From Maratus speciosus (taxonomy: Eukaryota; Arthropoda; Arachnida; Araneae; Salticidae), in NCBI GenBank assembly GCA_963932465.1, contig OZ010790.1:96626363-96690362 (forward strand): DNA of 64,000 nucleotides, in the 5' to 3' direction. The notes below the pieces were generated by a model that saw only the letters and a list, made by a program, of their open reading frames with translations, ran no database searches and was not told where the DNA came from. Positions 47,585 to 57,291 of the stretch are shown here, piece after piece. The position numbers were made by a program, and so were the translations under genes. The first letter of the stretch is position 1; the number at the start of each line of letters is the position of its first letter.

Positions 47585-48536
47585 CTAGGGGGCTCGGCCC
47601 CCTACGAGCTACGCTCGCCAACCCCCCGCCCAGACACCGCAGACTCTAAATGCACGCTAATGTGATCGGCTTTAAAAAGATTTCGAAAGATTGAATTATA
47701 ATTTAAAAAACAGTAGCGATCTCCCTATAAACGGATTTCTATTCATTTCTCTTTGATTGGGGAAATTTTAACGCCAAATCCGCTGCGGTACTACTTGATT
47801 ATCCCATCGACTAATTTCGCCAAGTTATATAAATCGCCAAACCATTCGCCAAATTATACAAATTGACAAAATTTTTATTTTAAATAACGAAAGAACAAAT
47901 AAATTAGTACAACATTAATAAAAATACAAATAAAACGTCGAAATAAAAATAACTTGATGACGTAGACACGTGTAACAGCATTTCAAAATAAGCTAATATA
48001 AAAGGAATTAAGTAAACAGAATCTTTGTCTCCCGGTATTTTTTAACAAAGCGAAAAGAAAGTTCTTTTAAATGAGACATTTTAAATTAATCGTTTTTAAT
48101 CTGACGTAATTTTGACCAAACTATTCTTTCTCTTTTTAATATTCACGTGAAAATACTTGTGTTAGAAACGAAATATTATTTGCGCTTTCCTAAGAAAAAT
48201 AGTTGAAAAGTATCCTCTCAAAATATCAAATAAATGTCTAGCGCAATTTCTAAATTTAAACCGTTTTGCAATATTATTTTGTGTTCATTTTATGTAATAA
48301 CTGTAATGTGACATAAATATGACGTAATTTCTCCTATTTAAGACTTCTAACGCATGTTAATAAATTTATTATTTTACAAATTCCTTTCTCTCTTAAAATT
48401 CACGTGTAATTATAGTTTTTATGACGTAATTTTTAATAAGTTCCTGCTTTTTGTATATAATTATTTAATTCTAATTCCAAATGTTTTTTTCTGTTTATAA
48501 TAGTCACGTGTAAATAAATTTTTAATTTATTACACG

Positions 48537-48537
<1 letters not shown>

Positions 48538-48586
<49 letters not shown>

Positions 48587-48588
48587 TT
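48538..48588. repeat. (TA)n plus T-run
   Basis: About 15 TA units followed by 18 T, inside Helitron copy 1. Copies 2 and 3 lack it. Confidence 0.95.
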
Positions 48589-48924
48589 GAAGCAAACATT
48601 ATTGTTTCCGCTATTTATACAGTTGGCAACAGTTTAAATTAATATCACTTTCTAAAATCTGTAAAAAATATCTCTAGAAATGCTGAAAATTTGAATTTAA
48701 AATAGAAATAAAACCTCAAAAAATTAGCCAAATTAATAAAAGAAATACAATTTGCACACCGGGAACTTCAAACGTATAAAATGATCTAAAAATGATTAAA
48801 TTCTCATGAATAGTTTTTGCTCCTATAAAACTTTTTTAGTGGAACGATTTTGTCCAACTTTAGCATTAAATATTTCTTAAAATAATTCTTCGATTTGAAA
48901 ACTGTCGGCATCAGCGTGTTTATC

Positions 48925-49165
48925 GGCCCCACCAGTGGCTGAGAGGTTCTGCTCTCGAATCTGGTAGACGGGAGGTGCTGGGTTCAATCCAAATCGCGCC
49001 CGTCGGCCTAATCGTTCGGAGTTTTCGTGGTTTTCTTCGAACCTTGGATTTCCAAGCGTTAATACGGGTTAGGTTCCCTTAGAAAGACCCCCACGAAGGG
49101 CACTACCCCCCTGGGCCTATATCCCTCGTGCAGATAATTGGCCGTCATAAATACAACCAACCAAC
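48925..49165 (+). mobile_element. tRNA-derived SINE with 16-bp TSD
   Basis: CATCAGCGTGTTTATC occurs on both sides (48909-48924 and 49166-49181) but once in sister copy 2. The body begins with an RNA polymerase III A box (TGGCTGAGAGG, 48936-48946) and B box (GGTTCAATCC, 48981-48990), with a tRNA-like 5' region. A tRNA-unrelated part follows, with tail AACCAACCAACC. It is about 241 bp. The parental tRNA is not clear. Confidence 0.88.
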
Positions 49166-49325
49166 CATCAGCGTGTTTATCAAACATTTCTGTATAATAC
49201 TACCAATTTTCATATTTTTGTATGCATTATTTTTCTTAATATTAACGAAGAAAGACCTCCGGTCGCAAAAAATTCAAAACCGGCGGCGGTGACAGCGGTA
49301 GTTACTTTTTTTTAGAATAGAGAGA

Positions 49326-49807
49326 TATTTTGCTTCCGTAATCATTTCTGAACAATATGCAAAAAACCGCATTAAAAAATTCCCATTAGTTTACTAATTA
49401 TGGCAGTTTTATTAAGACTACATATTAAGACTGCATAGGGAAATTAAACTTTGTGTTGCGTTTATTCGAACGATGAAATTTGATACTGCGTGCAGTGTTA
49501 CTAAAAAACTATGCATGGCAATCAAAAGAAATTTTTACAACATATTCATTTCTGTGTTATCTACAACTTAAAGCCAGAAAAAGGTAAAATTTTATTTATT
49601 TTTTTTTCTGTGTTTGTTCTTTGAAAATATTTTTTAAAAAGTGAAAATTTTTAATTTTTTGATAATTTTTTAATTTAGTCAGTATTTTTTACAAATACTC
49701 TGGTTTTAGTATAAAGGTAACACTATTATGTATTAATATTCCCTAAAATTTCTTCTTTATATGCATATTTTCAGATTTTATCATGCGCGTAAGATTTTTT
49801 TCTCTTA
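49326..49807. other. Intervening DNA between the two Helitron copies
   Basis: 482 bp, AT-rich, flanked by the 5' end of copy 1 and the CTAG end of copy 2. It is not LTR-derived and not repeated elsewhere in the window as far as I can see. It is probably genomic DNA from the donor locus carried along with the composite. Confidence 0.6.
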
Positions 49808-50789
49808 CTAGGGGGCTCTGCCCCCTACGAGCTACGCTCGTCAACCCCCGTTCAGACACCACAGACTCCAACAGCACGCTAATTTGATCGCCTTTAAAAA
49901 GATTTTGGGAGATTGAATTATAACTTGAATCTGACAATTATAATCTGACGTAATTTTCACCAAACTTTTCTTTCTCTTTTTAATATTCACGTCAAAATAC
50001 TTTTGTTAGAAATGAAATATTATGATCATCTTAAAATGTCAAGTAAATGTCTCGCGCAATTTTTAAATTAAAACTGTTTTGCAATATTATTTTTTGTTCA
50101 TTTTACGTAATAAGTGTAATATGACGTAATTTCTCCTATTTAGGACTTCTAACGCATGTTACTGAATTTATTATTTTACAATATTCTTTCTCATTTAAAA
50201 TTCACGTGTAACTATAGTTTTTATGACGTAATTTTCAATGAGTGCCTGCTTTTTATATTTTTTGTTTATAATAGTCACGTGTAAAATAAATTTTTAATTT
50301 GAAGCAAACATTACAGTTTGCGCTGTTTATACAGCTGGCAACAGTTTAAATTAATACAATTTTCTAAAATTTGTAAAAAATATCTCTCGAAATGCTGAAA
50401 ATTTGAATTTAAAATAGAAATAAAACCTCGAAAAATTATTCAAATTAAAAAACTAACTGCAATCTGCACACCGGGAAATTCTGACGCATAAAATGATCTA
50501 AAAATGATTAAATTCCTATGTACAGTTTTTGCTCCTATAAAACTTTTTTAATGGAACGCTTTTGTCCAACTTTGTCATTAAATATCTCTTAAAATAATTC
50601 TTCGATTTGAAAACTGTCTACATCAGCGTATTTATCGAACATTTTTCTATAATACTACCGATTTTCATATTTTTGTATGCAACAGTTTTTTTAATATTAA
50701 CGAAGAAAGACCTCCGGTCACAAAAAATTCAAAACCGGCGGCGGCGGCGGCGGTGACAGCGGTAGTTACTTTTTTTTAGAATAGAGAGA
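49808..50789 (-). mobile_element. Helitron copy 2
   Basis: CTAG at 49808-49811 with hairpin GGGGGCTCTGCCCCC and 5' TCTCTCTATTC at 50789. It has an internal deletion of several hundred bp relative to copy 1, near 49925. Close to the 5' end it shows a GGC trinucleotide expansion (50738-50754), longer than in copy 1. Confidence 0.85.
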
Positions 50790-50972
50790 TTATATTCCTT
50801 TGGAATATTATTGGATTTTTTTTAATCAAGCAGCATTTTGCTGCCAAACTGCTATAAGGGAAGGAGCAACACTCACTGAACTGAGTGTCTGTCACAGTAG
50901 ATCAAATAAAAAAGATTGTATGATGCTGCCATCTGGTGGATGTTCTTGAAAACAAAAGAGCATTTTCTAACA
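50790..50972 (-). repeat. Copia 3' LTR, proximal part
   Basis: Matches 55741-55924, resuming at TTATATTCC after the Helitron insertion and ending TTCTAACA. Confidence 0.95.
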
Positions 50973-53900
50973 TCTCTTCCGTTTTGTGATAGAATCCGAC
51001 ACCAGGTGGATAAGGTTTCTACAAAGTTCAAATTTGGCCTTTGGCAGTGGCTTCGTCATTATATCTGCTATCATTTCATTTGTTGATAGATATTTGACAT
51101 CTATAACATTTTTAGTTTTTAAATCTCGTATGTAATGATACTTTGTATCAATGTGCTTAGTGCGAGATTTAAATTTTTCACTTTCAACCAATTTAATTGT
51201 AGATTGGTTATCCTCAAAAATTCTAATAGGAAAATGTTGTTGTAAGTTGAGGTCGTTACACAATTTTAAGATCCATAGCACCTCTTGAGTTCCTTGTGAC
51301 AGTGCGACATATTCAGCTTCTGCTGACGATAATGTCACACATGTTTGTTTTCGTGAGAACCAAGAAATGCAGCTATTGCCTAAAAAGATTACATTTCCTG
51401 AGGTGGATTTTCTGTCTGTAGCATCTTGTCCCCAGTCTGCATCCGAGTATGCAACTATATTAGGATATTCTTTTGAAGAAATGTGGAGATCAAGGTCTTT
51501 CGTTGTTTTTAAGTATCTTATTACTCTCTTAACAGCATTCCAGTCCTTTTGTCTTGGATTATTGCATCTTCGACTTAGTATGTGTGTAGGAGCGGTAATA
51601 TCAGGTCTTGTGCATGAGGAAATATATAAAAGGCTTCCTATAGCTTGTCTATAATTATCATTTGATGATAAAAGATTTTCTTCTTTATCTAAACTATAAT
51701 AGTTAGTTTCCGTTGGGGTATAAGTTGGTTTGGCTTCTTCAAGCTGAAAATCCTTAACTAATTGAGTTATTTTACTTCTTTGTGAAAGTAAATAACTTCC
51801 ATCTTCTTTTCTGTAAATTTCTATACCTAAGAAGTATTTTGCTTCTCCTAGTGATGTTATGGGATAAGATTTCTTTAAGTAATTTATTACTTCATTAACT
51901 TCATTTTCATCTTCTGAGCTCATCAGCATATCATCTACATACAGTATGAGATAAATTGTCTTCTTTGATTTTTCTTTTATGAACAAACATGGATCAGCTT
52001 CACTTTGTTTAAATCCATATGCCTTTAAAGTATTCTCTATTTCTTCATTCCAGCACTTGGCGGCTTGTTTAAGACCGTATATAGCCTTTTTTAATTTATA
52101 GACTTTGTCTTTATTTTCTTCATCATGAAAGCCTTCTGGTTGATGCATGTATAATTCTTCATTATCTAGTTTACCATATAGAAAGGCTGTTTTAACATCT
52201 ACTTGGAATACTCTGGCTTTATGATAAGCTGCCCAGGTCAGAAAAGCTCTAATAGTTGTATGTTTGACGACAGGAGAGAAGGTTTCATTATAATCAGTGC
52301 CTAATTTTTGAGCGAAACCTTTGGCAACTAATCGTGCTTTGCATTTTATTGCTTCTCCATTTTCATTATGTTTTGTTTTGTAAACCCATTTACAGCCAAT
52401 GGCGTGCTTGCCTTTGGGTAAAGTAACAAGCTCAAACACTTCATTTTCCTTTAAAGAGTTAAATTCTTCCTTCATAGCTTGAAACCATTTCTGTTGATCT
52501 TTTACTGGTAATTGTAAAACATCTTTAAAAGTTTCAGGATCTTGATTTCTGGAATAACTGTCTTTAGTTTTATAAGAATATCTTTCTGGTGGAATTCCTT
52601 TAGTCTCTCTGTTAGATATTCTTCTCTGGAAATTATCTTCACTTTCTTCAGTTGTTGGGCTATCTACTGATTTTTCATCCGTATTTATTTCTTCTGCAGT
52701 ATTTTCTATTTGGATAGCTTCACTATCATTTTCAAGATTTTCTTCTGAAAAATTTAAATGCATTAAATCTGAGATTCGCTCTTCAGGATTTTCTTTAAAG
52801 ATATTTTCACAGTTCATACTTTCCAAAAACTTCACTGTTCTGCTTATCACTATTTTTCTACCGCCTACATAAATTCGGTATCCTTTGCTTTTTAAATCGT
52901 AACCAACAAAGACTCCTTCAGTGGCCTTTTCGTCAAATTTTTGTCTCTTCTGTTTATGAACATACACATATGCCTTGCATTCAAATACTTTAAGGTGACT
53001 CAAATTTGGCTTATGCCCATTCCACAGTTCATATGGTGTCTTTTCAGTTGATTTTGTGGGTAATCTATTTTGTAAGTAGGCTGCTGTAGCTATCGCTTCT
53101 GCCCAGAATGTTTTTGGCAATTTAGCATTTATAAGCATGGCTTTACTCATTTCAATAAGCGAGCTATTCCTACTTTCTGCGACTCCATTTTGGGACGGTG
53201 AATATGGCGTCGTTGTTTCATGATTTATTCCTAAGTTTTTAAGGTAGTCTTTGACGGATTCGTTGCAATATACTGTTCCATTGTCACTACGCAAGGATTT
53301 AATCTTCAATCTAAATTTATTTGTTGTTGATGCAACGTACTCCTTTAATTTATCAAATACTTCATCTTTAGAAGAAATAAAATATACTTGTGTATAACGA
53401 GAGTAATCATCAATAAATGTAACGAAATATCTTTTTGATCCCATACTTTTTGTTTCTGCAGGACCGCATACGTCGCTGTATATCAAATCAAGTGGTTTTT
53501 TACTTCTGTATTGCGTTTCTTTTGGAAATGATTTTTCTGTTAACTTAGCTTTTATGCAACTTGAACATTCAGTATTATGAGAACAATTATTCACAGTAAT
53601 ACCTAAAGCTAAATCATCCTTTTGAATTTTCTTGATGGATTCCAAATTTCTATGGCCCAGCCTTTGGTGCCATTTTAGAATGCAGTTATCATTAGAACAA
53701 ACGGGTAATATTTCTGAAGCACTATATACCTTTTCATTTGTAGGTATTATTTTTAATCTATATAACCCCTCATCAGCTTTTGCATCTGCAACTAAGATGT
53801 TGCCCTTTTTAATTAAACATATATCATCTTTAAATGTTACAACAAAACCTTTCTCAGTACAAGACTGAACAGATAATAAATTACTATCCAACTCGGGAAC

Positions 53901-55004
53901 ATAAAGCACATGATCTAATGTAACTCTATTTGTTTGACCATTAAGTGTTTCAATATTAAAAGTACATTTACCCTTTCCCTTTGCAGTTAATTTAGTTCCA
54001 TTAGCAATTGTAATTGTATCTTTATTCGAATTCTTTAATTCTGAGAACAGTTCCAAGGAATTAGCTAAATGAACAAACGCACCTGAATCAATAACAAAAG
54101 ACAAATTTTTGTTTTTATTTCCATTTTGTTGAGATTTCATAACAAAACTCGAAGAATTTGATTCTTCCATTAATTCATGATAGTTTTGAGAATCTAATAG
54201 ATTTTCATTTTGACTAGCAGTAGAGGCAGAGAAATTGTTTGGTTTTTTAAACTGTTGACGTGATCTATCTTGGGTGAAATTTCGTTTTGTTTTGTTAGTA
54301 TTATTAGCCTTTAAGTGAAAACAATCTTCACGGTTGTGATTATTCTTTTTGCAATGAGAACAAAATTTTTGCTTATTCAAATACTTTGGTTTATCCCTAT
54401 TACCCTTTAAAGCAATAGATTCAAATTTTGTTGAAATTTGTTTAGTTTCAACTCTTCTAAGATACTCATCAATTAATTTGTTTTGAACATATTTTAATGA
54501 TAAATCTGTTTCATATTTACTTTCAATAGCAGTTATAAAGGTACTATAAGAATTTGGTAAGGAACAGAGCAAAATATCTATTAAATTATCATCTTGTATT
54601 ACTTCACCTATACTTCTTAATTTTTCTGCTAATTCTAAGACAGAATTAATATGATCCTGCATTTTAATACTTTCATTATATTTAATGGAATACAGCTTCC
54701 TAAGAAAATAAAGTTTATTTGTTAAATTTACTTTTTCATGAACAGATTTCAACTGATCATATGTTTCTTTAGCACTTTTAGCATGTCTGAAATGAACAAA
54801 TTGTGAATCTGATATATTTAAACAAATTAATGCCCTAGCATTTCTATCATTTTTTACCCAATTATCATCATTTTCCTTTTTAGGTTCAAATACAACATTA
54901 TACAGACCTTCTTTGATTAACAATTGCTCTATTTTAAACTTCCAAACTGAATAGTTGTCATCAGTTAATTTATCAACATAATTAGATTCTTTAATACTAG
55001 ACAT
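50967..55004 (-). CDS. Copia gag-pol polyprotein, 1345 aa, uninterrupted
   Basis: A single frame from ATG at 55004 to TAG at 50967-50969. Gag (1-210) is a Copia UBN2-type capsid; a zinc knuckle C-x2-C-x4-H-x4-C lies at residues 215-228. The protease motif DSGA is at 306-309. Integrase has H446/H451/C480/C483 and D511, D574, E610. RT has D936 (QVDVKTAF) and YVDD at 1022-1025. RNase H has D1188, E1229, D1265 and ends near the KHIDTKYHYIR motif. Every catalytic residue I could check is present, so the protein could be functional. The last codons overlap the polypurine tract and the stop lies 4-6 bp inside the 3' LTR. Confidence 0.97.
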   Translation of the reverse strand: MSSIKESNYVDKLTDDNYSVWKFKIEQLLIKEGLYNVVFEPKKENDDNWVKNDRNARALICLNISDSQFVHFRHAKSAKETYDQLKSVHEKVNLTNKLYFLRKLYSIKYNESIKMQDHINSVLELAEKLRSIGEVIQDDNLIDILLCSLPNSYSTFITAIESKYETDLSLKYVQNKLIDEYLRRVETKQISTKFESIALKGNRDKPKYLNKQKFCSHCKKNNHNREDCFHLKANNTNKTKRNFTQDRSRQQFKKPNNFSASTASQNENLLDSQNYHELMEESNSSSFVMKSQQNGNKNKNLSFVIDSGAFVHLANSLELFSELKNSNKDTITIANGTKLTAKGKGKCTFNIETLNGQTNRVTLDHVLYVPELDSNLLSVQSCTEKGFVVTFKDDICLIKKGNILVADAKADEGLYRLKIIPTNEKVYSASEILPVCSNDNCILKWHQRLGHRNLESIKKIQKDDLALGITVNNCSHNTECSSCIKAKLTEKSFPKETQYRSKKPLDLIYSDVCGPAETKSMGSKRYFVTFIDDYSRYTQVYFISSKDEVFDKLKEYVASTTNKFRLKIKSLRSDNGTVYCNESVKDYLKNLGINHETTTPYSPSQNGVAESRNSSLIEMSKAMLINAKLPKTFWAEAIATAAYLQNRLPTKSTEKTPYELWNGHKPNLSHLKVFECKAYVYVHKQKRQKFDEKATEGVFVGYDLKSKGYRIYVGGRKIVISRTVKFLESMNCENIFKENPEERISDLMHLNFSEENLENDSEAIQIENTAEEINTDEKSVDSPTTEESEDNFQRRISNRETKGIPPERYSYKTKDSYSRNQDPETFKDVLQLPVKDQQKWFQAMKEEFNSLKENEVFELVTLPKGKHAIGCKWVYKTKHNENGEAIKCKARLVAKGFAQKLGTDYNETFSPVVKHTTIRAFLTWAAYHKARVFQVDVKTAFLYGKLDNEELYMHQPEGFHDEENKDKVYKLKKAIYGLKQAAKCWNEEIENTLKAYGFKQSEADPCLFIKEKSKKTIYLILYVDDMLMSSEDENEVNEVINYLKKSYPITSLGEAKYFLGIEIYRKEDGSYLLSQRSKITQLVKDFQLEEAKPTYTPTETNYYSLDKEENLLSSNDNYRQAIGSLLYISSCTRPDITAPTHILSRRCNNPRQKDWNAVKRVIRYLKTTKDLDLHISSKEYPNIVAYSDADWGQDATDRKSTSGNVIFLGNSCISWFSRKQTCVTLSSAEAEYVALSQGTQEVLWILKLCNDLNLQQHFPIRIFEDNQSTIKLVESEKFKSRTKHIDTKYHYIRDLKTKNVIDVKYLSTNEMIADIMTKPLPKAKFELCRNLIHLVSDSITKRKRC
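50973..50988 (-). other. Copia polypurine tract overlapping the end of gag-pol
   Basis: The minus strand reads AAACGGAAGAGA immediately before TGTTAG, the start of the 3' LTR. The same bases encode the basic C-terminus KRKR. Confidence 0.75.
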
Positions 55005-55451
55005 TATGATATAATAATATTTGCTTATTTCACAGAAAATAAAACTTTTTCTCTTATTAATACATCAAAACAACAATTATAAACTCAAATATAATGCTAA
55101 TGATGAAATAAGAACAAAATAAAATTCTTGAGAACAATTTTTGAAATTACTTTTGATTTCAGAAAAACTGTTCTTAAATGTTCAATTCTTTGTTTAAAAC
55201 ATAAATTTACATTTGCAACTTATATAATAAAATTTCAATAAGAAATTGGCAAAATAATTTTTTTTCTTATCAATAAACAATACTTTTGATTTCAAAATAA
55301 GAACAATTCTTTGAATTTTCTTTTATATCATTCACTTAAGAAAAATACCAACATTCAGAAAATAATTATTTCTTTGAATTTAATTATATTATATTTTCTT
55401 CTTTTATATTACTATATTTAAAATTGAGATAACCTCAGTCTCATAATCGAC
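55005..55451 (-). other. Copia 5' leader
   Basis: AT-rich, non-coding DNA between the 5' LTR and the gag-pol ATG. A primer-binding site next to the LTR (minus strand GTCGATTATGAGACTGAGG) was not matched to a tRNA. Confidence 0.6.
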
Positions 55452-55924
55452 TGTTGGAATGTTATTCCATATGGAAGGCATGAATACGAAATTCCTCAAT
55501 AGGTAAACAATAAAAAAAAAATTAAAAGTTTTACCTTTATGTTTTGATGTGTTTCAATGGAAATATACTCTTCTTTGGATGAAGAAAAAACATTTATTAG
55601 AAGATTGAATACACTAGAATAATATATATGCCGGTCAAAATACGGATCACACTTCACAATAAAACAAAACAGATGTATAAGACTATTTACAAACACAAAG
55701 AAATACTTTGAACTATGGCTTGTTGCAGTTTTTTTATCATATTATATTCCTTTGGAATATTATTGGATTTTTTTTAATCAAGCAGCATTTTGCTGCCAAA
55801 CTGCTATAAGGGAAGGAGCAACACTCACTGAACTGAGTGTCTGTTACAGTAGATCAAATAAAAAAGATTGTCTGATGCTGCCATCTGGTGGATGTTCTTG
55901 AAAACAAAAGGGCATTTTCTAACA
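55452..55924 (-). repeat. Copia 5' LTR (uninterrupted)
   Basis: 473 bp, TGTTGGAATG...TTCTAACA on the plus strand. It preserves the empty site ATCATA|TTATATTCC for the Helitron insertion in the other LTR. Confidence 0.95.
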
Positions 55925-56931
55925 ATATTTAATGTTAAAGTTGGTCAAAATCGTTCCATTAAAAAAGTTTTAATGGAGCAAAAACTATACATAGGAATTT
56001 AATCATTTTAAGATCATTTTATACGTTAGAAGTTCTCGGTGTGAAGACTGCATTTACTTTTTTTTTTATTTGACTGATTTTTTGAGGTTTTATTTCTATT
56101 TTAAATTCAAATTTTCAACATTTCGAGAGTTATTTTTTACAACTTTTAGAAAAGAGTATTATTTTAAATTGTTACCAAATTAAAAAACTGCGTAAAGAAT
56201 AATATTTTCTTCAAATTAAAAATTTATTTACACGTGGCTATTATAAACAGGAAAAAACTTTCAAATGAGAATTAAATTATTACGTATTAAAAGCAGGAAA
56301 ATATAGATAATTACGTCATAAAAACTATATTTACACGTGAATTTTATAAGAGAATGAAAATTGTAAAATAATAAATTCATTAATATGCGCCAAATAACGA
56401 AAATGGAGGAAATTACGTCACATTTAAAATTGCCAAAACATAATATTGTCAAACAGTTTAAATTTAAAAATATATTAGCGCGAGACATTTATTTCATATT
56501 TTGAGATAATCTTAACTATTGTTGAGAATTCTAAGACTGCGCAAATAATATTTCCTTTCTAACAAGAAAAGTATTTTCACGTGAATAAGAGAAAGAAAAC
56601 TTTGATGAAAATTACGTCAGAAAAACGTCTAAAACGATACATTTGAAATGTCTTACTTAAAAAAACTTTCCTATAGCGTTTTTAAAAAATTCCGGAAGAC
56701 AAAGTCTCTGTTTACTTAATTCATTTTATATTAGCTTATTTTCACATAATTCACTGATCTGATTTAATCAAAGACGAAAACAACCCGTTAACAGGGAGAT
56801 CGCCTATGTTTTTTTAATAATAATTCATCTTCCAAAATATTTTTAAAGCCGATCAAATTAGTGTGCTTTAAGTGTTTACGTGTCTGAACGGGGTTTGGCA
56901 AATGCAGCTCGTAAGTGGCAGAGCCCCCTAG
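55925..56931 (+). mobile_element. Helitron copy 3, right part
   Basis: Continues the sequence broken at 47295 (compare the reverse complement of 49808-50600). It ends in the hairpin GGGGC..GCCCCC-like tail and CTAG (56928-56931) followed by T. Together with 47098-47295 it makes a 1.2-kb non-autonomous Helitron. Confidence 0.85.
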
Positions 56932-57291
56932 TCATAAAAAAAAGAGGAGCATCCGTCCAAAAGTTATGCGTAGACATATATAAAAAAAATTTAAACTGAA
57001 TTGTAAAGCGTAACTGAAGTGTAACTGAATTTGTACATTGTTCTTAGAAATCAATAAAATATAGTTGTTAAAGTAAAACTCATTCTTTTTTCCGGCACAG
57101 ACGAAAAAATACTACAGATATGCAAATGAATGCTACAACGAGTCTCGATATAACGAGGGCTATTGTATCATAATATTATTTTAATATTTGAAAGTTCCGA
57201 CACTATTAAAAAATACAGCGTACTGATTGCGCTACTCAGTACGCTGTGTATTTCTATAATTTATTTCATTTTCATTGTTAATTATTTTTTT
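56932..57291. other. Non-coding interval
   Basis: No gene seen. Contains a 15-bp repeat of TACGCTGTGTATT-like sequence (57219, 57239). Confidence 0.3.

Larger units (their letters stand above)
47585..49325 (-). mobile_element. Helitron copy 1
   Basis: 3' end hairpin GGGGGC..GCCCCC and CTAG at 47585-47588; 5' end TCTCTCTATTC at 49325. It carries a SINE (48925-49165), a (TA)n plus T-run insertion (48538-48588) and a MITE remnant (47787-47990) that are absent from copy 2. Non-coding. Confidence 0.85.
47585..50789 (-). mobile_element. 3.2-kb composite Helitron insertion in the Copia 3' LTR
   Basis: The outer ends on the minus strand are A|TCTCTCTATTC (50789) and a hairpin plus CTAG|T (47585). 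The uninterrupted 5' LTR shows that exactly this segment was inserted between A and T. It contains two same-orientation copies of one Helitron family (49808-50789 and 47585-49325), each with its own 5' and 3' end, plus a 482-bp stretch between them that is neither Helitron nor LTR. Confidence 0.85.
47296..55924 (-). mobile_element. Ty1/Copia retrotransposon with intact gag-pol
   Basis: The 3' LTR (47296-47584 plus 50790-50972, split by a 3.2-kb insertion) and 5' LTR (55452-55924) differ by about six substitutions and one indel in 472 bp (about 98.7% identity). They flank one uninterrupted 1345-codon frame. The split of Helitron copy 3 at 47295/55925 shows where it inserted; no target-site duplication is seen. 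The element is about 5.4 kb without the nested insertion. Confidence 0.95.

Noticed and set aside
48925..49000. Functional tRNA gene
   Set aside because: The A and B boxes are there, but the body continues into a 241-bp unit with TSDs and an AACC tail and does not fold cleanly as a mature tRNA. It is a SINE.
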